From Opitutaceae bacterium TAV5 (GTDB lineage: Bacteria > Verrucomicrobiota > Verrucomicrobiia > Opitutales > Opitutaceae), in assembly GCA_000242935.3 (NCBI GenBank), contig CP007053.1:3271001-3335000 (forward strand): a stretch of 64,000 nucleotides of DNA, written 5' to 3'. Shown here one piece after another: positions 9,092 to 17,194 of this stretch; the first letter of the stretch is position 1, and the number at the start of each line of letters is the position of its first letter. The notes beneath the pieces are model-generated. The model ran no database searches, was not told the origin of the DNA, and saw nothing but the letters and a program-made list of their open reading frames with translations. The translations under genes were made by a program, and so were the position numbers.

Positions 9092-10330
9092 TCACCGGTC
9101 GGCCTCGCCCATGACGAAGTCGAGCGAGCCGAGGATGGCGGTGAGATCGGTGAAGAGGCAGCCGATGCCGACCTTGGGCATGATCGAGAGGGTGCAGAAC
9201 GAGGGGCTTCTTATCTTCATGCGCCACGGCACGCCGCCTCCCTTGCTCACGATGTAGAAACCGAGCGCGCCTTTCGGATTTTCGGCCTCGAAATACACCT
9301 CGCCGGGCGGCATCTGCGGGCCTTCGGTCACGATCATGAAGTTGTTGATCAGCTCCTCCATCGAGGTGAGCACCTTGTCCTTGCGGGGGGCGTAGATGCG
9401 GCGGGCGTCCTCGGCGTACCAGGCGCCGCCGGGGAAATTTTTGATCACCTGTTTCACGATGCGCACGGACTGGCGCATCTCCTCGCCGCGGCAGAGGTAG
9501 CGGTCGTAGCTGTCGCCGGTGGTGCCGACGGGGACGTCGAACTCGTAGTTCTCGTAGCCGTTGTAGGGTTTGTCCTTGCGGATGTCGAAGGGGACGCCGG
9601 AGCCGCGCAGGTTGGGACCGGTGAGGCCGTACGCGAGCGCGTCCTCGCGGGTGATCACGCCGACGCCGACCGTGCGGTCGAGGAAGATCTTGTTGCGGGT
9701 CAGCATGCCGAGCATCTCTTCGAGAAGCGGCAGGAACTGGTCGCAGAACGCCTCGACGCGCTGGAGCCAGCCTTCGGGCACGTCGCGGGCCACGCCGCCG
9801 ATGCGCGTGTAGCTGGTGGTGAAGCGGGCGCCGGTCAGCTCCTCGAAGAGTTTGTAGAGTTTTTCGCGTTCGGTGAACTGGTAGAGGAAAGCCGTCCACG
9901 CGCCGGTATCCATGGCGAAGGAGCCGAAGCCGAGCAGGTGGGACGAAATGCGGGCGAGCTCGGTCACGATGACGCGGATCGCCTGGCAGCGCGGGGGAAC
10001 TTCGAGGTGGGCGAGGCGTTCGACGGCGATGGCGTAGGCGACGTTGTTGGCGAGCGGGGAGAGGTAATCGAGCCGGTCCGTGTAGGGCACGAACTGGTTG
10101 TAAGTCATGTTTTCCGCGATTTTTTCGTCGCCGCGGTGAAGGTAGCCGAGGATGGGGTCGCACTTCGTGACGATCTCGCCGTCGAGCTCGAGCTGGAGCC
10201 GGAGAACGCCGTGGGTCGAGGGGTGCGAGGGACCCATGGAGAGCGACATCTTGTCGTCATCGGCGGCATGGACCGCCGCACCCTCGGCGTTGCGGGTGGC
10301 GTTGTCGGGAAAGGCGTATTCGGTGGACAT
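9092..10330 (-). CDS. nuoD: NADH-quinone oxidoreductase subunit D
   Basis: A 412-aa subunit of the 49-kDa family (related to the large subunit of [NiFe] hydrogenase) that helps form the quinone-binding site. Conserved stretches include SMGPSHPSTHGVLRLQLELD near residue 32, LGYLHRGDEKIAE, and LGSLDFVMGEADR at the C-terminus. NuoC and NuoD are separate genes here, unlike the fused form in enterobacteria. Translation from ATG 10330 gives MSTEYAFPDNATRNAEG. The next gene nuoE begins 93 bp downstream. Confidence 0.97.
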   Translation of the reverse strand: MSTEYAFPDNATRNAEGAAVHAADDDKMSLSMGPSHPSTHGVLRLQLELDGEIVTKCDPILGYLHRGDEKIAENMTYNQFVPYTDRLDYLSPLANNVAYAIAVERLAHLEVPPRCQAIRVIVTELARISSHLLGFGSFAMDTGAWTAFLYQFTEREKLYKLFEELTGARFTTSYTRIGGVARDVPEGWLQRVEAFCDQFLPLLEEMLGMLTRNKIFLDRTVGVGVITREDALAYGLTGPNLRGSGVPFDIRKDKPYNGYENYEFDVPVGTTGDSYDRYLCRGEEMRQSVRIVKQVIKNFPGGAWYAEDARRIYAPRKDKVLTSMEELINNFMIVTEGPQMPPGEVYFEAENPKGALGFYIVSKGGGVPWRMKIRSPSFCTLSIMPKVGIGCLFTDLTAILGSLDFVMGEADR

Positions 10331-10408
10331 TGCGAAAAAGGCGGAAGGACTGGAGGCTGAAAGTTCGGTGATGTGGCGATTCCGGTGATCGTCGGCGTTT
10401 TTCGGCCT

Positions 10409-11068
10409 TCAGGCTTTCAGGTTTGGCAGACGGTCGCCAGCGCCCGGTACAGGCTTCGGTTTTTGTTCGTTCCAGCTCTCGTCCTTGGCGCGGGGCTCGG
10501 CTTCGGTGAGGTTGATCTCGCCGGGCGAGGCGACGAAAGGCCCGCCAGCCATGGGGGCGGGGAGGACGGGGGTGCCGGTGACGGCGGCCACCTCCGGATC
10601 GGGAAGCTCGGTCTCGACGCCGGCGAGCGGGAAATCTTTTCTCAGCGGATGCCCCGGATAACCTTCCCACATGAGGATGCGGCGCGGGTCGGGGTGGTTT
10701 TCGAAGGTCACACCGAGGAGATCCCAGGTCTCGCGTTCGTGCCAGTTGGCGGCGGGCCAGAGATGGCTGACGGTCGGGGCGACGGGCTCGGTGTCGCTCG
10801 CGCAGTCGGCGGCGATGCGGACATAGCTGGCCCGGGTCGTCGAGAGGACGTGCCAGACGGTGGTGAAACGCGGGGAGGCCTCGACGCCGTTGTCGATGGC
10901 GGTCACGTCAACGAGCAGGTCGTAGCCGAATTCGTCGCGCAGCGCCTGCAGGGTGGGTGCGGCTTCGGTTATCGGGACGTTGATCGCCGGATGATCGGCA
11001 CTCGAACGCAGGGTGGCGTGAGGAAATCGGGTCTGGAGACTGGCGAGGACGTCGGCGGACGCTGTCAT
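10409..11068 (-). CDS. nuoC: NADH-quinone oxidoreductase subunit C
   Basis: A 219-aa subunit of the 30-kDa family. The family signature is visible as ERETWDLLGVTFENHPDPRR followed by ILMWEGYPGHPLRKDFPL around residues 110-150. The last residues (PNLKA-stop) are encoded by a repeat word (ACCTGAAAGCCTGAA) of the kind seen in the other spacers, so the C-terminal tail may have been rewritten by a repeat insertion. An alanine- and proline-rich region (about 160-210) precedes it. Confidence 0.96.
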   Translation of the reverse strand: MTASADVLASLQTRFPHATLRSSADHPAINVPITEAAPTLQALRDEFGYDLLVDVTAIDNGVEASPRFTTVWHVLSTTRASYVRIAADCASDTEPVAPTVSHLWPAANWHERETWDLLGVTFENHPDPRRILMWEGYPGHPLRKDFPLAGVETELPDPEVAAVTGTPVLPAPMAGGPFVASPGEINLTEAEPRAKDESWNEQKPKPVPGAGDRLPNLKA

Positions 11069-11110
11069 TGGAAAATGCGGAGTGCGAAATGTGGAATGCG
11101 GAATAGAGAG
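11069..11110. repeat. ATGCGGAN-word repeat in the nuoB-nuoC spacer
   Basis: Words GAAAATGCGGAGTGCGAAAT and GTGGAATGCGGAATA fill the spacer next to the nuoC start. They match the word family found before nuoH and nuoF. No complementary arm is obvious. Confidence 0.5.
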
Positions 11111-11156
11111 GAGCGACGGGCAGTGCGGAAGGCGCGTGGACGGGCTCGGCGGGGGG

Positions 11157-11693
11157 TTAGCTGTTCAGGGTGACTTCGTCGCGCCGGGTGGAGAGCAGGC
11201 GGCGCGCGGCGGGCTGGCGTTTGATTTTTTCCTGCATCTTGATGAGCGCATCGAGGACGGCTTCGGGGCGCGGGGGGCAGCCGCTGATGTAGACGTCCAC
11301 CGGGATGATGCGGTCCACGCCCTGCAAGGTGGCGTAGCTGCGGTACATGCCGCCGGAGGAAGCGCAGGCGCCCATGGCGATGACCCACTTGGGCTCGGCC
11401 ATCTGGTCGTAAATGCGCCGGACGTGCGGAGCCATCTTGTAGGTGACGGTGCCGGCCACGATCATGCAGTCGCACTGGCGGGGGGAAAACCGCATGACTT
11501 CGGCGCCGAATCGCGAAATGTCGAACCGCGCGCCACCCACGCCCATGAGCTCGATGCCGCAGCAGGCGAGGCCCATCGGCATGGGCCAGATGGAGTTGGA
11601 GCGGATCCAGTTGATGACGGCGTCGGCGGTGGAGACGACGACGTTGCCCTCTATCTTGCTGTCGCAGGCGAAATCTTTGTTGGCAGTTACCAT
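11157..11693 (-). CDS. nuoB: NADH-quinone oxidoreductase subunit B (cluster N2)
   Basis: A 178-aa subunit holding the terminal [4Fe-4S] cluster N2 that reduces quinone. The four ligands are Cys44 and Cys45 ([11 protein letters not shown]), Cys110 ([14 protein letters not shown]) and Cys139 (SGCPPRPEA), exactly the family pattern. This is the first gene of the visible operon. Upstream is a 217-bp gap and then a divergent gene; the usual first gene nuoA is not here and must lie elsewhere if complex I is complete. The promoter of the operon is expected within 11694-11910. Confidence 0.97.
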   Translation of the reverse strand: MVTANKDFACDSKIEGNVVVSTADAVINWIRSNSIWPMPMGLACCGIELMGVGGARFDISRFGAEVMRFSPRQCDCMIVAGTVTYKMAPHVRRIYDQMAEPKWVIAMGACASSGGMYRSYATLQGVDRIIPVDVYISGCPPRPEAVLDALIKMQEKIKRQPAARRLLSTRRDEVTLNS

Positions 11694-11910
11694 GGTCGGA
11701 GCCGCCGGAGGCGGCTTGGTCGGTTAGGTCAGTGAACGGGAGAACGTGTCAGCGGCACCCCGGGGAGCGCAAGTTACATTTTGGATGCGTGCAGGTCGTG
11801 TGCCAGCTTCGCCCCGCCGCGCATTTCATGGCTGCCTCCGCTTCCGGTGTCGCGAACATCACGTACCGCTTGCTCTCCGGAAGGGGTTACGCATCTTCTC
11901 GCCCCATCAT

Positions 11911-14145
11911 ATGAGCGCCACTCACGCTTGGAAATTCTACCGTATCGGCGGCTTTTATCAGGTCGCCCTCGAAACTGCCGACGATCTCCGGAACCTCCAC
12001 CAGCTCGACCAGAAGCTCTGGGTCGCGCTTTCCTGCCCGGTCAAGGGGCTTGAACTCGACGAAAAAACCCTCGCCCTCATCGATACCGACAAGGACGGCC
12101 GCATTCGCGTGCCCGAACTCCTCGCCGCCGTCCGCTGGGCTTCCGACCACCTCAAGGATCCGGCCGACCTTCTCCGCGGCACCGACGGCCTCACGATCGA
12201 GGCTCTCGATGTCACTACGCCGGATAACCAGCTCCTCGCTGCCTCCGCGCGCCAGATCATCCAGCGCCTCGGCAAGCCCGCCGGCTCTCCCCTGACTGTC
12301 GCGGAGGTGTCCGACACGGCAAAGATCTTCTCGGCCAGCCCGATCAACGGCGATGGCATCATCCCGCCCTCGGCCTCGACCGATCCCGCCGTCCAGGCGC
12401 TCATCAACGACATCATCGCCAGCGTCGGCAGCGCGGTCGATCGCACCGGCGAGGCAGGCGTCACCGCCGCCCAGGTCGAGCAGTTTTTCAACGACCTCGC
12501 CGCCTACACCGACTGGATCGGCAAGAGCTCCGGCCAGGACGTCGCCGTGCTCGGGGAAAACACCAGCGAGGCCGTCGCCGCCATCAAGGCCGTGCGTGCC
12601 AAGGTCAACGACTACTTTGCCCGTTGCCGTCTCGCCGCCTTCGATACGCGCGCCATCGCCGCGCTCAACCGCAGCGAGGCCGACTACCAGGCCATCGCCG
12701 CCAAGGACCTCGGCACCGTCGGCGACGAGGTGGCCAGCCTCCCTCTCTCGCACATCGGCGCCGGCCGCGCCCTCCCGCTGCTCGAAGGCGTCAACCCCGC
12801 TTGGGCCGCCGCCCTCGCCACGCTCCATGCCAAGGCCGTGGCCCCCGTCCTCGGCGCTGCGCAGACCAGCCTCACCGAAGCCGACTGGAAAACCCTCAAC
12901 GCCCGCCTGGCTCCCTGGGAAACGTGGGCGGCGGGCAAGACCGGCGCCAGCGTCGAGAAACTCGGCGTGGCCCGCGCCCGCGAGATCCTCACCGGGAACG
13001 GACGCGCCGAGCTGGAAAAGCTGTTGGCCCTGGACAAGGCGATCGAGCCGGAGTTCAAGGCGATCAGCGATGTCGAGCGCCTCGTCCGTTTCCATCGCGA
13101 CCTGCGCGAACTCCTGCACAATTTCGTCAATTTCCTCGACCTCTATTCACTCGATCGCGAAGCCACCTTCCAGGCCGGCAAACTCTACCTCGACAGCCGT
13201 GCCGCCGAGCTCTGCATCCGTGTCGCCGGCCCCAGCCCGCTCGCCGCGATGAGCAAGCTCTACCTCGCCTACTGTGATTGCAACCGCCCCGGCTCCGATC
13301 CCATAAAAATCGCCGCCGCCTTCACCCAGGGCGACAGCGATTACCTCTTTGTCGGCCGCAACGGCGTTTTCTACGACCGTCGAGGGCGCGACTGGGATGC
13401 CTCCATCACCAGCATCGTGGAAAACCCGGTCAGCATCCGGCAGGCTTTCTGGTCGCCGTATAAAAAAGTGGCGAAGTTCGTGGAGGAACAGATCGCGAAA
13501 TTTGCCGCCGACAAGGAGAAGGCGGCCGACACCGGCCTCGCCGCCGGGCTCACCAGTGCGGCTGCGCCCGCGCCGGCCGCCGCTCCCGGTGCTGCGCCCA
13601 CGGCGTTCGATATCGCGAAGTTCGCCGGTATCTTTGCCGCCATCGGCCTTGCTCTCGGCGCCATCGGCGGCGCACTCGCCGCGCTCGGCAAGGGGTTTAT
13701 GGCGATCCCGGAATGGTACTGGAAGCTCGCCGCCATCGCCGGCGCGCTGCTGGTCATCTCCGGTCCCTCGATGCTGATGGCTGCGCTCAAGTTGCGCCAG
13801 CGCACGCTCGGTCCGCTGCTCGATGCCAACGGCTGGGCGGTCAACGCGCGTGTTCACGTCAACATCCCCTTCGGCACCAAGCTCACCGAGAAGGCCGAAC
13901 TGCCCCGCGGTTCCCGTCGCAGCCTCGACGATCCTTACGAGGACAAGTCGGCCCGCCGTCGGCGCCGGATCATTTATACCGTCGTCATCCTCCTGCTTGT
14001 CGCCTGGGGCGCGGCGCGCTGGGACAAGGGCCGGCGCGGCGGCTACTGGTTCTGGCAAAAGCCGCCTGTCATCAGCAACGAGGCTGCGCCCGTGGCCCCT
14101 GCGGTCGCACCCGCCGCGCCGGCCCCGGCGGCGGTCGCGCCGTAA
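11911..14145 (+). CDS. Membrane-anchored protein with EF-hand-like loop
   Basis: A 744-aa protein of unknown function. Near residue 55 is IDTDKDGRIRVPELLAAVRW, which matches an EF-hand calcium loop (D-x-D-x-D-G-x-I-x-x-x-E). A second weaker loop, NGDGIIPPS, is seen about 95 residues later. The long middle part is helical and alanine-rich. About residues 570-640 hold an alanine-proline linker and two hydrophobic segments (FAGIFAAIGLALGAIGGALA and LAAIAGALLVISGPSMLMAAL). A third hydrophobic stretch (RIIYTVVILLLVAWGAARW) follows near the C-terminus, before an alanine-proline tail. ATG 11911 is chosen over an upstream in-frame start because upstream translation is arginine-rich and unlike a protein N-terminus. 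Confidence 0.85.
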   Translation: MSATHAWKFYRIGGFYQVALETADDLRNLHQLDQKLWVALSCPVKGLELDEKTLALIDTDKDGRIRVPELLAAVRWASDHLKDPADLLRGTDGLTIEALDVTTPDNQLLAASARQIIQRLGKPAGSPLTVAEVSDTAKIFSASPINGDGIIPPSASTDPAVQALINDIIASVGSAVDRTGEAGVTAAQVEQFFNDLAAYTDWIGKSSGQDVAVLGENTSEAVAAIKAVRAKVNDYFARCRLAAFDTRAIAALNRSEADYQAIAAKDLGTVGDEVASLPLSHIGAGRALPLLEGVNPAWAAALATLHAKAVAPVLGAAQTSLTEADWKTLNARLAPWETWAAGKTGASVEKLGVARAREILTGNGRAELEKLLALDKAIEPEFKAISDVERLVRFHRDLRELLHNFVNFLDLYSLDREATFQAGKLYLDSRAAELCIRVAGPSPLAAMSKLYLAYCDCNRPGSDPIKIAAAFTQGDSDYLFVGRNGVFYDRRGRDWDASITSIVENPVSIRQAFWSPYKKVAKFVEEQIAKFAADKEKAADTGLAAGLTSAAAPAPAAAPGAAPTAFDIAKFAGIFAAIGLALGAIGGALAALGKGFMAIPEWYWKLAAIAGALLVISGPSMLMAALKLRQRTLGPLLDANGWAVNARVHVNIPFGTKLTEKAELPRGSRRSLDDPYEDKSARRRRRIIYTVVILLLVAWGAARWDKGRRGGYWFWQKPPVISNEAAPVAPAVAPAAPAPAAVAP

Positions 14146-14179
14146 GCCGGAATCTGTTTCGGGCGGCGGGGGGGGGGCC

Positions 14180-14309
14180 GGATAGGGGAGAAATAGGAGA
14201 GATAGGAGAAATGGGAGGCGGAGAGGCAACGAGGTTTTGGCGAGACGCCAAACCTCGTCAACCCACCAGTCCCATATCTCCTATACCTCTCATATCTCCC
14301 CATCTCTCC
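14180..14309. repeat. 130-bp palindrome between convergent genes
   Basis: The left arm (14180-14219) is made of GGAGAAATAGGAGAGATAGG words and the right arm (14269-14309) of the complement. The centre is a strong hairpin: CGAGGTTTTGGCG (14230-14242) pairs with CGCCAAACCTCG (14246-14257) with one bulged base. It lies between two converging genes, so a role as a bidirectional terminator is possible, but there is no U-tract. It also covers the last codons of the esterase gene. Confidence 0.7.
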
Positions 14310-15489
14310 AGCGGAGGTCGGTGAAATCCATGAAATAACCCCAGTCTTCGGCGGTGAGATCGTGTTTGCCGGCGCGCAGGTGATAGCCGATGGCGCCGGT
14401 ATGGAGAGGCTGCGCGATGCCGGGCTGGATGACCGCGCCGACACCGGGAAGCGTGTAGAGACCATAAACCGGGCCGGCCTCGACGCAGGCGCGGAACTCG
14501 GCCGCCGGGTCCGCCCAGGCATCCTCGCTGGCGCTGGCGACGTACACGAGACGCGGCGCGAGCAAGGCCAGCAACTCGTGCTGGTCGACGGGCAGGCGGG
14601 AAACGTCGGCGCCGTAGTCGTGATAGTTGCGGGCGAACCAGTGGGGGAATTGTCCGTTGATGTCCTTGACGGTTTCCCCGCGGGTGATGCGGGCCGGGGC
14701 GGCGCCGGTGCTGCCGGAATTGTTGCTGATCGCCAGCGCCACGCGCCGGTCCTGCGCCCCGCACCAGAGAGCCGCCTTGCCGCCCCGGGAATGGCCGGCG
14801 ACGGCAACCGGCACGCCGTGTAGTGCCGGTTCGGTGACAATCCAGTCGATGGCGCGGCTGGCTCCCCAGGACCACGCGGCGATCGTGCCCCAGGCGTTGC
14901 CGGGGCGGGGTTCGCCCCCGGTTCGCGGGGCGTCATGGATGCTGAATACGCCGCTTCTGAATCCGTCGGTCTTGTCGTCGGGAGCGAGGTCGCTGTTGTG
15001 AAAGGCGGCGGTCGCATAACCGCGGGCGATGATTTCGCGGGCGGGCCAGAAACCTTGCGGATTGTTTTCGGATTCCGTGATGATCTTGCGGTTGCGATTG
15101 ACGATCAGCAGGAAACAGCCGCGCGGCCGGGCAGGGGTTTTCGGGAGGTAAACCGTCAGCGGGAAGGACAACTCGCCATGGGGGCCGACGCAGGTGATCC
15201 GCACCTGGCGGCAGGTGGCGAGGCCGTCGAAGGCGTCGGCGGTGGAGGTGACCTCGAAACGGAGAGCGTCGGGACGCCCGGCGGGATTGCGGCCGTAAAC
15301 GTGTTCCCGAAAAAGCTCCAGAAGCTCCGGGCGGCGAAGCTCCTCCCATTGTGTGGCGGAAGTGATGCGGACACCGTTTCCGGTGAGCAGCGGATCGGGC
15401 AAGACAATGGTGGCGGCGGAGTCGAGCATGGCAGGAAGTGACGCGATCGGGAAAACGCTGATGAGAAGGAGAAGGGCGGAGCGGAGCAT
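14290..15489 (-). CDS. Secreted CE15-like (glucuronoyl) esterase
   Basis: A 399-aa alpha/beta-hydrolase with a signal peptide (MLRSALLLLISVFPIASLPA). The nucleophile elbow is GHSRGGKAALW with Ser234. A histidine in AGKHDLT (His376) fits the catalytic base, and the stretch SNNSGSTGAAPARITRGE is typical of the bacterial CE15 family. CE15 enzymes cleave ester bonds between glucuronic acid on xylan and lignin alcohols. The acidic member of the triad cannot be assigned with certainty. An upstream TTG at 15540 would overlap the previous gene; ATG 15489 gives the better signal peptide. It is the last gene of cassette 1. Its 3' end lies in a palindrome. Confidence 0.8.
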   Translation of the reverse strand: MLRSALLLLISVFPIASLPAMLDSAATIVLPDPLLTGNGVRITSATQWEELRRPELLELFREHVYGRNPAGRPDALRFEVTSTADAFDGLATCRQVRITCVGPHGELSFPLTVYLPKTPARPRGCFLLIVNRNRKIITESENNPQGFWPAREIIARGYATAAFHNSDLAPDDKTDGFRSGVFSIHDAPRTGGEPRPGNAWGTIAAWSWGASRAIDWIVTEPALHGVPVAVAGHSRGGKAALWCGAQDRRVALAISNNSGSTGAAPARITRGETVKDINGQFPHWFARNYHDYGADVSRLPVDQHELLALLAPRLVYVASASEDAWADPAAEFRACVEAGPVYGLYTLPGVGAVIQPGIAQPLHTGAIGYHLRAGKHDLTAEDWGYFMDFTDLRWRDGEI

Positions 15490-15533
15490 GGTACCGGGAG
15501 GAACCAGAAAGCTGTCGTTCTGCCTGCCAAAGG

Positions 15534-16388
15534 TCAGCAACGAATTTCTGCAACCGTGGCCTGCGGACAGGAGGTACGCAGGAACGCGATGGTCTCATCC
15601 GGTATTCGGGGAATGACGACAAGCGCGAACAACAGATCGACCGGGTCACAGTCGATCGTTTCTGGCGGCAGCCTGAGGGCGACCGCGCCATGAGTGGCGC
15701 GGTCCAGCAAGGTGGCCAGCGCGAGATCCTCATGAAAATCGTCTGGCCGCTTGAGACGATGAGCGATTTTGCGCCAGGCGAGATCAATCAGGGTCTCAAT
15801 CGCCCCCCGGGCCGGAGCAAAATGCCGGAGGTGGTTTTCAAACGCATGCAGCATGAGCAATTCACGGAGGCGCCCGGCGGAATCCTCGCCTGTTGCGGCT
15901 GGTCGGTCCCTTTGCGCGATGCGGAGCCTGTCTCGCAGACAAACGGCTACATCGTTCGACAGATCATCGTCCCCGGTCAGCCCGGCGGCCGTGTGCAGGA
16001 CGAAAATTTCGGCAAGATCGCCGGCGGGCAGCTTCCGGATATTGCCGGCCATGTGCACGATTGTCGGGGAGAGGCGCCGTCGCAAGGCCGGATCGAGACG
16101 GCGGTGGTGCCGGTGCCAGAGCAAGGACAAGGTGAAGCCGATGGAAACCCGTTCGTCGTCCTGACGGCGGATCAGGCGGGAAGGGACTCCGGGTGTATCG
16201 ATGATGCGTGCGACGATCGCCTCGGCGCGACCCAGGCGCGAGCACTCGGCAAGTTCGAGAAGAGCCAGCGCGTAGCAGAGGGATTTGTAGCGGCTTCCCG
16301 AGGGAAGCAGTCCCGGGCCGGGATCGTACACGTCGTCCCACGCGGAGACGATGGCATGAAGCAACTCTCTCCGGTGTGCCTCGATCAT
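15534..16388 (-). CDS. Unknown helical protein, cassette paralogue 1
   Basis: A 284-aa protein with no recognised domain and no signal peptide. It begins MIEAHRRELLHAIVSAWDDV, then has DPGPGLLPSG, YALALLELAECSRLGRAEAI and LLWHRHHRRLDPALRRRLSP. The same landmarks occur in 23310-24176 and 31097-31900, so the three form a local family. Repeating helix pairs and the RAEAI motif recall alpha/alpha toroid proteins, but this is only a resemblance. Its ATG overlaps the stop of the CBM9-like gene by 4 bp, indicating coupling to that secreted binding protein although it appears cytoplasmic itself. Confidence 0.8.
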   Translation of the reverse strand: MIEAHRRELLHAIVSAWDDVYDPGPGLLPSGSRYKSLCYALALLELAECSRLGRAEAIVARIIDTPGVPSRLIRRQDDERVSIGFTLSLLWHRHHRRLDPALRRRLSPTIVHMAGNIRKLPAGDLAEIFVLHTAAGLTGDDDLSNDVAVCLRDRLRIAQRDRPAATGEDSAGRLRELLMLHAFENHLRHFAPARGAIETLIDLAWRKIAHRLKRPDDFHEDLALATLLDRATHGAVALRLPPETIDCDPVDLLFALVVIPRIPDETIAFLRTSCPQATVAEIRC

Positions 16389-17191
16389 GGCGCGGCAGGA
16401 GGGAGGGTTTCCGGGGAATCCGCCAGGATCAGCCGGCCGTAACGCTCGGGGCGGTGCGGGGAAGGGAAGGACAGGCCGGAGTGGGACCACAACGAGAACA
16501 CGCTCGGGGGTTTTTCCCCGGGACGCTGGTTCCAGCGGCCGAAATTGGCGCGGAGGGCACCGCCGCGCTTCCGGGGGCCGAGAGCGGGGAGCACGGTTCT
16601 CCACGGTATGGAAATCTCAATGACAAATCCGGAGCGACCATCCGGAAAGGTGACGCGGCCGGTTTTTACGATCGCATGCGAATCCCAGCCATAGTGAAAC
16701 CAGTCCGAATGCCGGTAATAGAAATCGGCGATGGCCCCGGTTACGGAAACCTCCAGGCCGATGGCGTCGGAGAGGCGTTCGCGGTCGTCGGCAAGGAAAA
16801 CTTCGACGCAGTCATCGCGGTACGTCTGGTCATCGGCTGCGGTGCGGTTGCCGACGATATGGGTGTCGACGCAGTGGAAGCCGAGGTAGAGGGAATGGTC
16901 ATCGTAAGCGATGCGGACGGTGGTCGTTTCGCCGGTCGGGGTCGCGTCGGGTCGGGTCCAGAATTCGGTGAGCATGAAGCGGGCGGCCCCGGCGACGTCC
17001 CATTTGTCGTCGAGGCGGCCGTTGAGGGCGACAGGTGAGGCGGTCCGGGGGATGCGAAGTTCGGGAAGGGGAGGGAGGTCGGCGGCGAAGACGACGGAGG
17101 TGGCGAGGGCGGCGAGCAGCAACAAACGACGTTTGCGCCGCTCCGCTGCGGGCGAGACGCCCGCGCCACGTCCGGATAGCGGCGTTCGCAT
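16385..17191 (-). CDS. Secreted CBM9-like carbohydrate-binding protein
   Basis: A 268-aa protein composed of one CBM9/DOMON-like beta-sandwich. Landmarks are VALNGRLDDKWDVAGAARFM, VRIAYDDHSLYLGFHCVD, DDQTYRDDCVEVFLADD and ANFGRWNQ. A hydrophobic segment after RRKRR (LLLLAALATSVVFAADLPPL) acts as the signal peptide. The first residues (RGAGVSPAAERRKRR) are encoded by an interspersed repeat, so the start may have been altered; an internal start near the hydrophobic segment cannot be excluded. It lies 3 bp after the large glycosidase-like gene and overlaps the next gene by 4 bp. A paralogue is at 57530-58285. Confidence 0.85.
   Translation of the reverse strand: MRTPLSGRGAGVSPAAERRKRRLLLLAALATSVVFAADLPPLPELRIPRTASPVALNGRLDDKWDVAGAARFMLTEFWTRPDATPTGETTTVRIAYDDHSLYLGFHCVDTHIVGNRTAADDQTYRDDCVEVFLADDRERLSDAIGLEVSVTGAIADFYYRHSDWFHYGWDSHAIVKTGRVTFPDGRSGFVIEISIPWRTVLPALGPRKRGGALRANFGRWNQRPGEKPPSVFSLWSHSGLSFPSPHRPERYGRLILADSPETLPPAAP
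17149..17168. repeat. Interspersed GC palindrome at a gene start
   Basis: GCGGGCGAGACGCCCGCGCC lies over the first codons of the CBM9-like gene. It is a copy of the element inside nuoG (5393-5414) and at 44350-44373, with one base changed in the core. Confidence 0.7.
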
Positions 17192-17194
17192 GAT

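Noticed and set aside
8465-10360. Plus-strand open frame of 631 codons opposite nuoE and nuoD
   Set aside because: It runs across two real genes and a spacer on the other strand and has low-complexity composition.
11887-13119. Minus-strand open frame opposite the EF-hand protein
   Set aside because: Composition typical of a GC-rich mirror frame, while the plus-strand protein has clear motifs and membrane segments.
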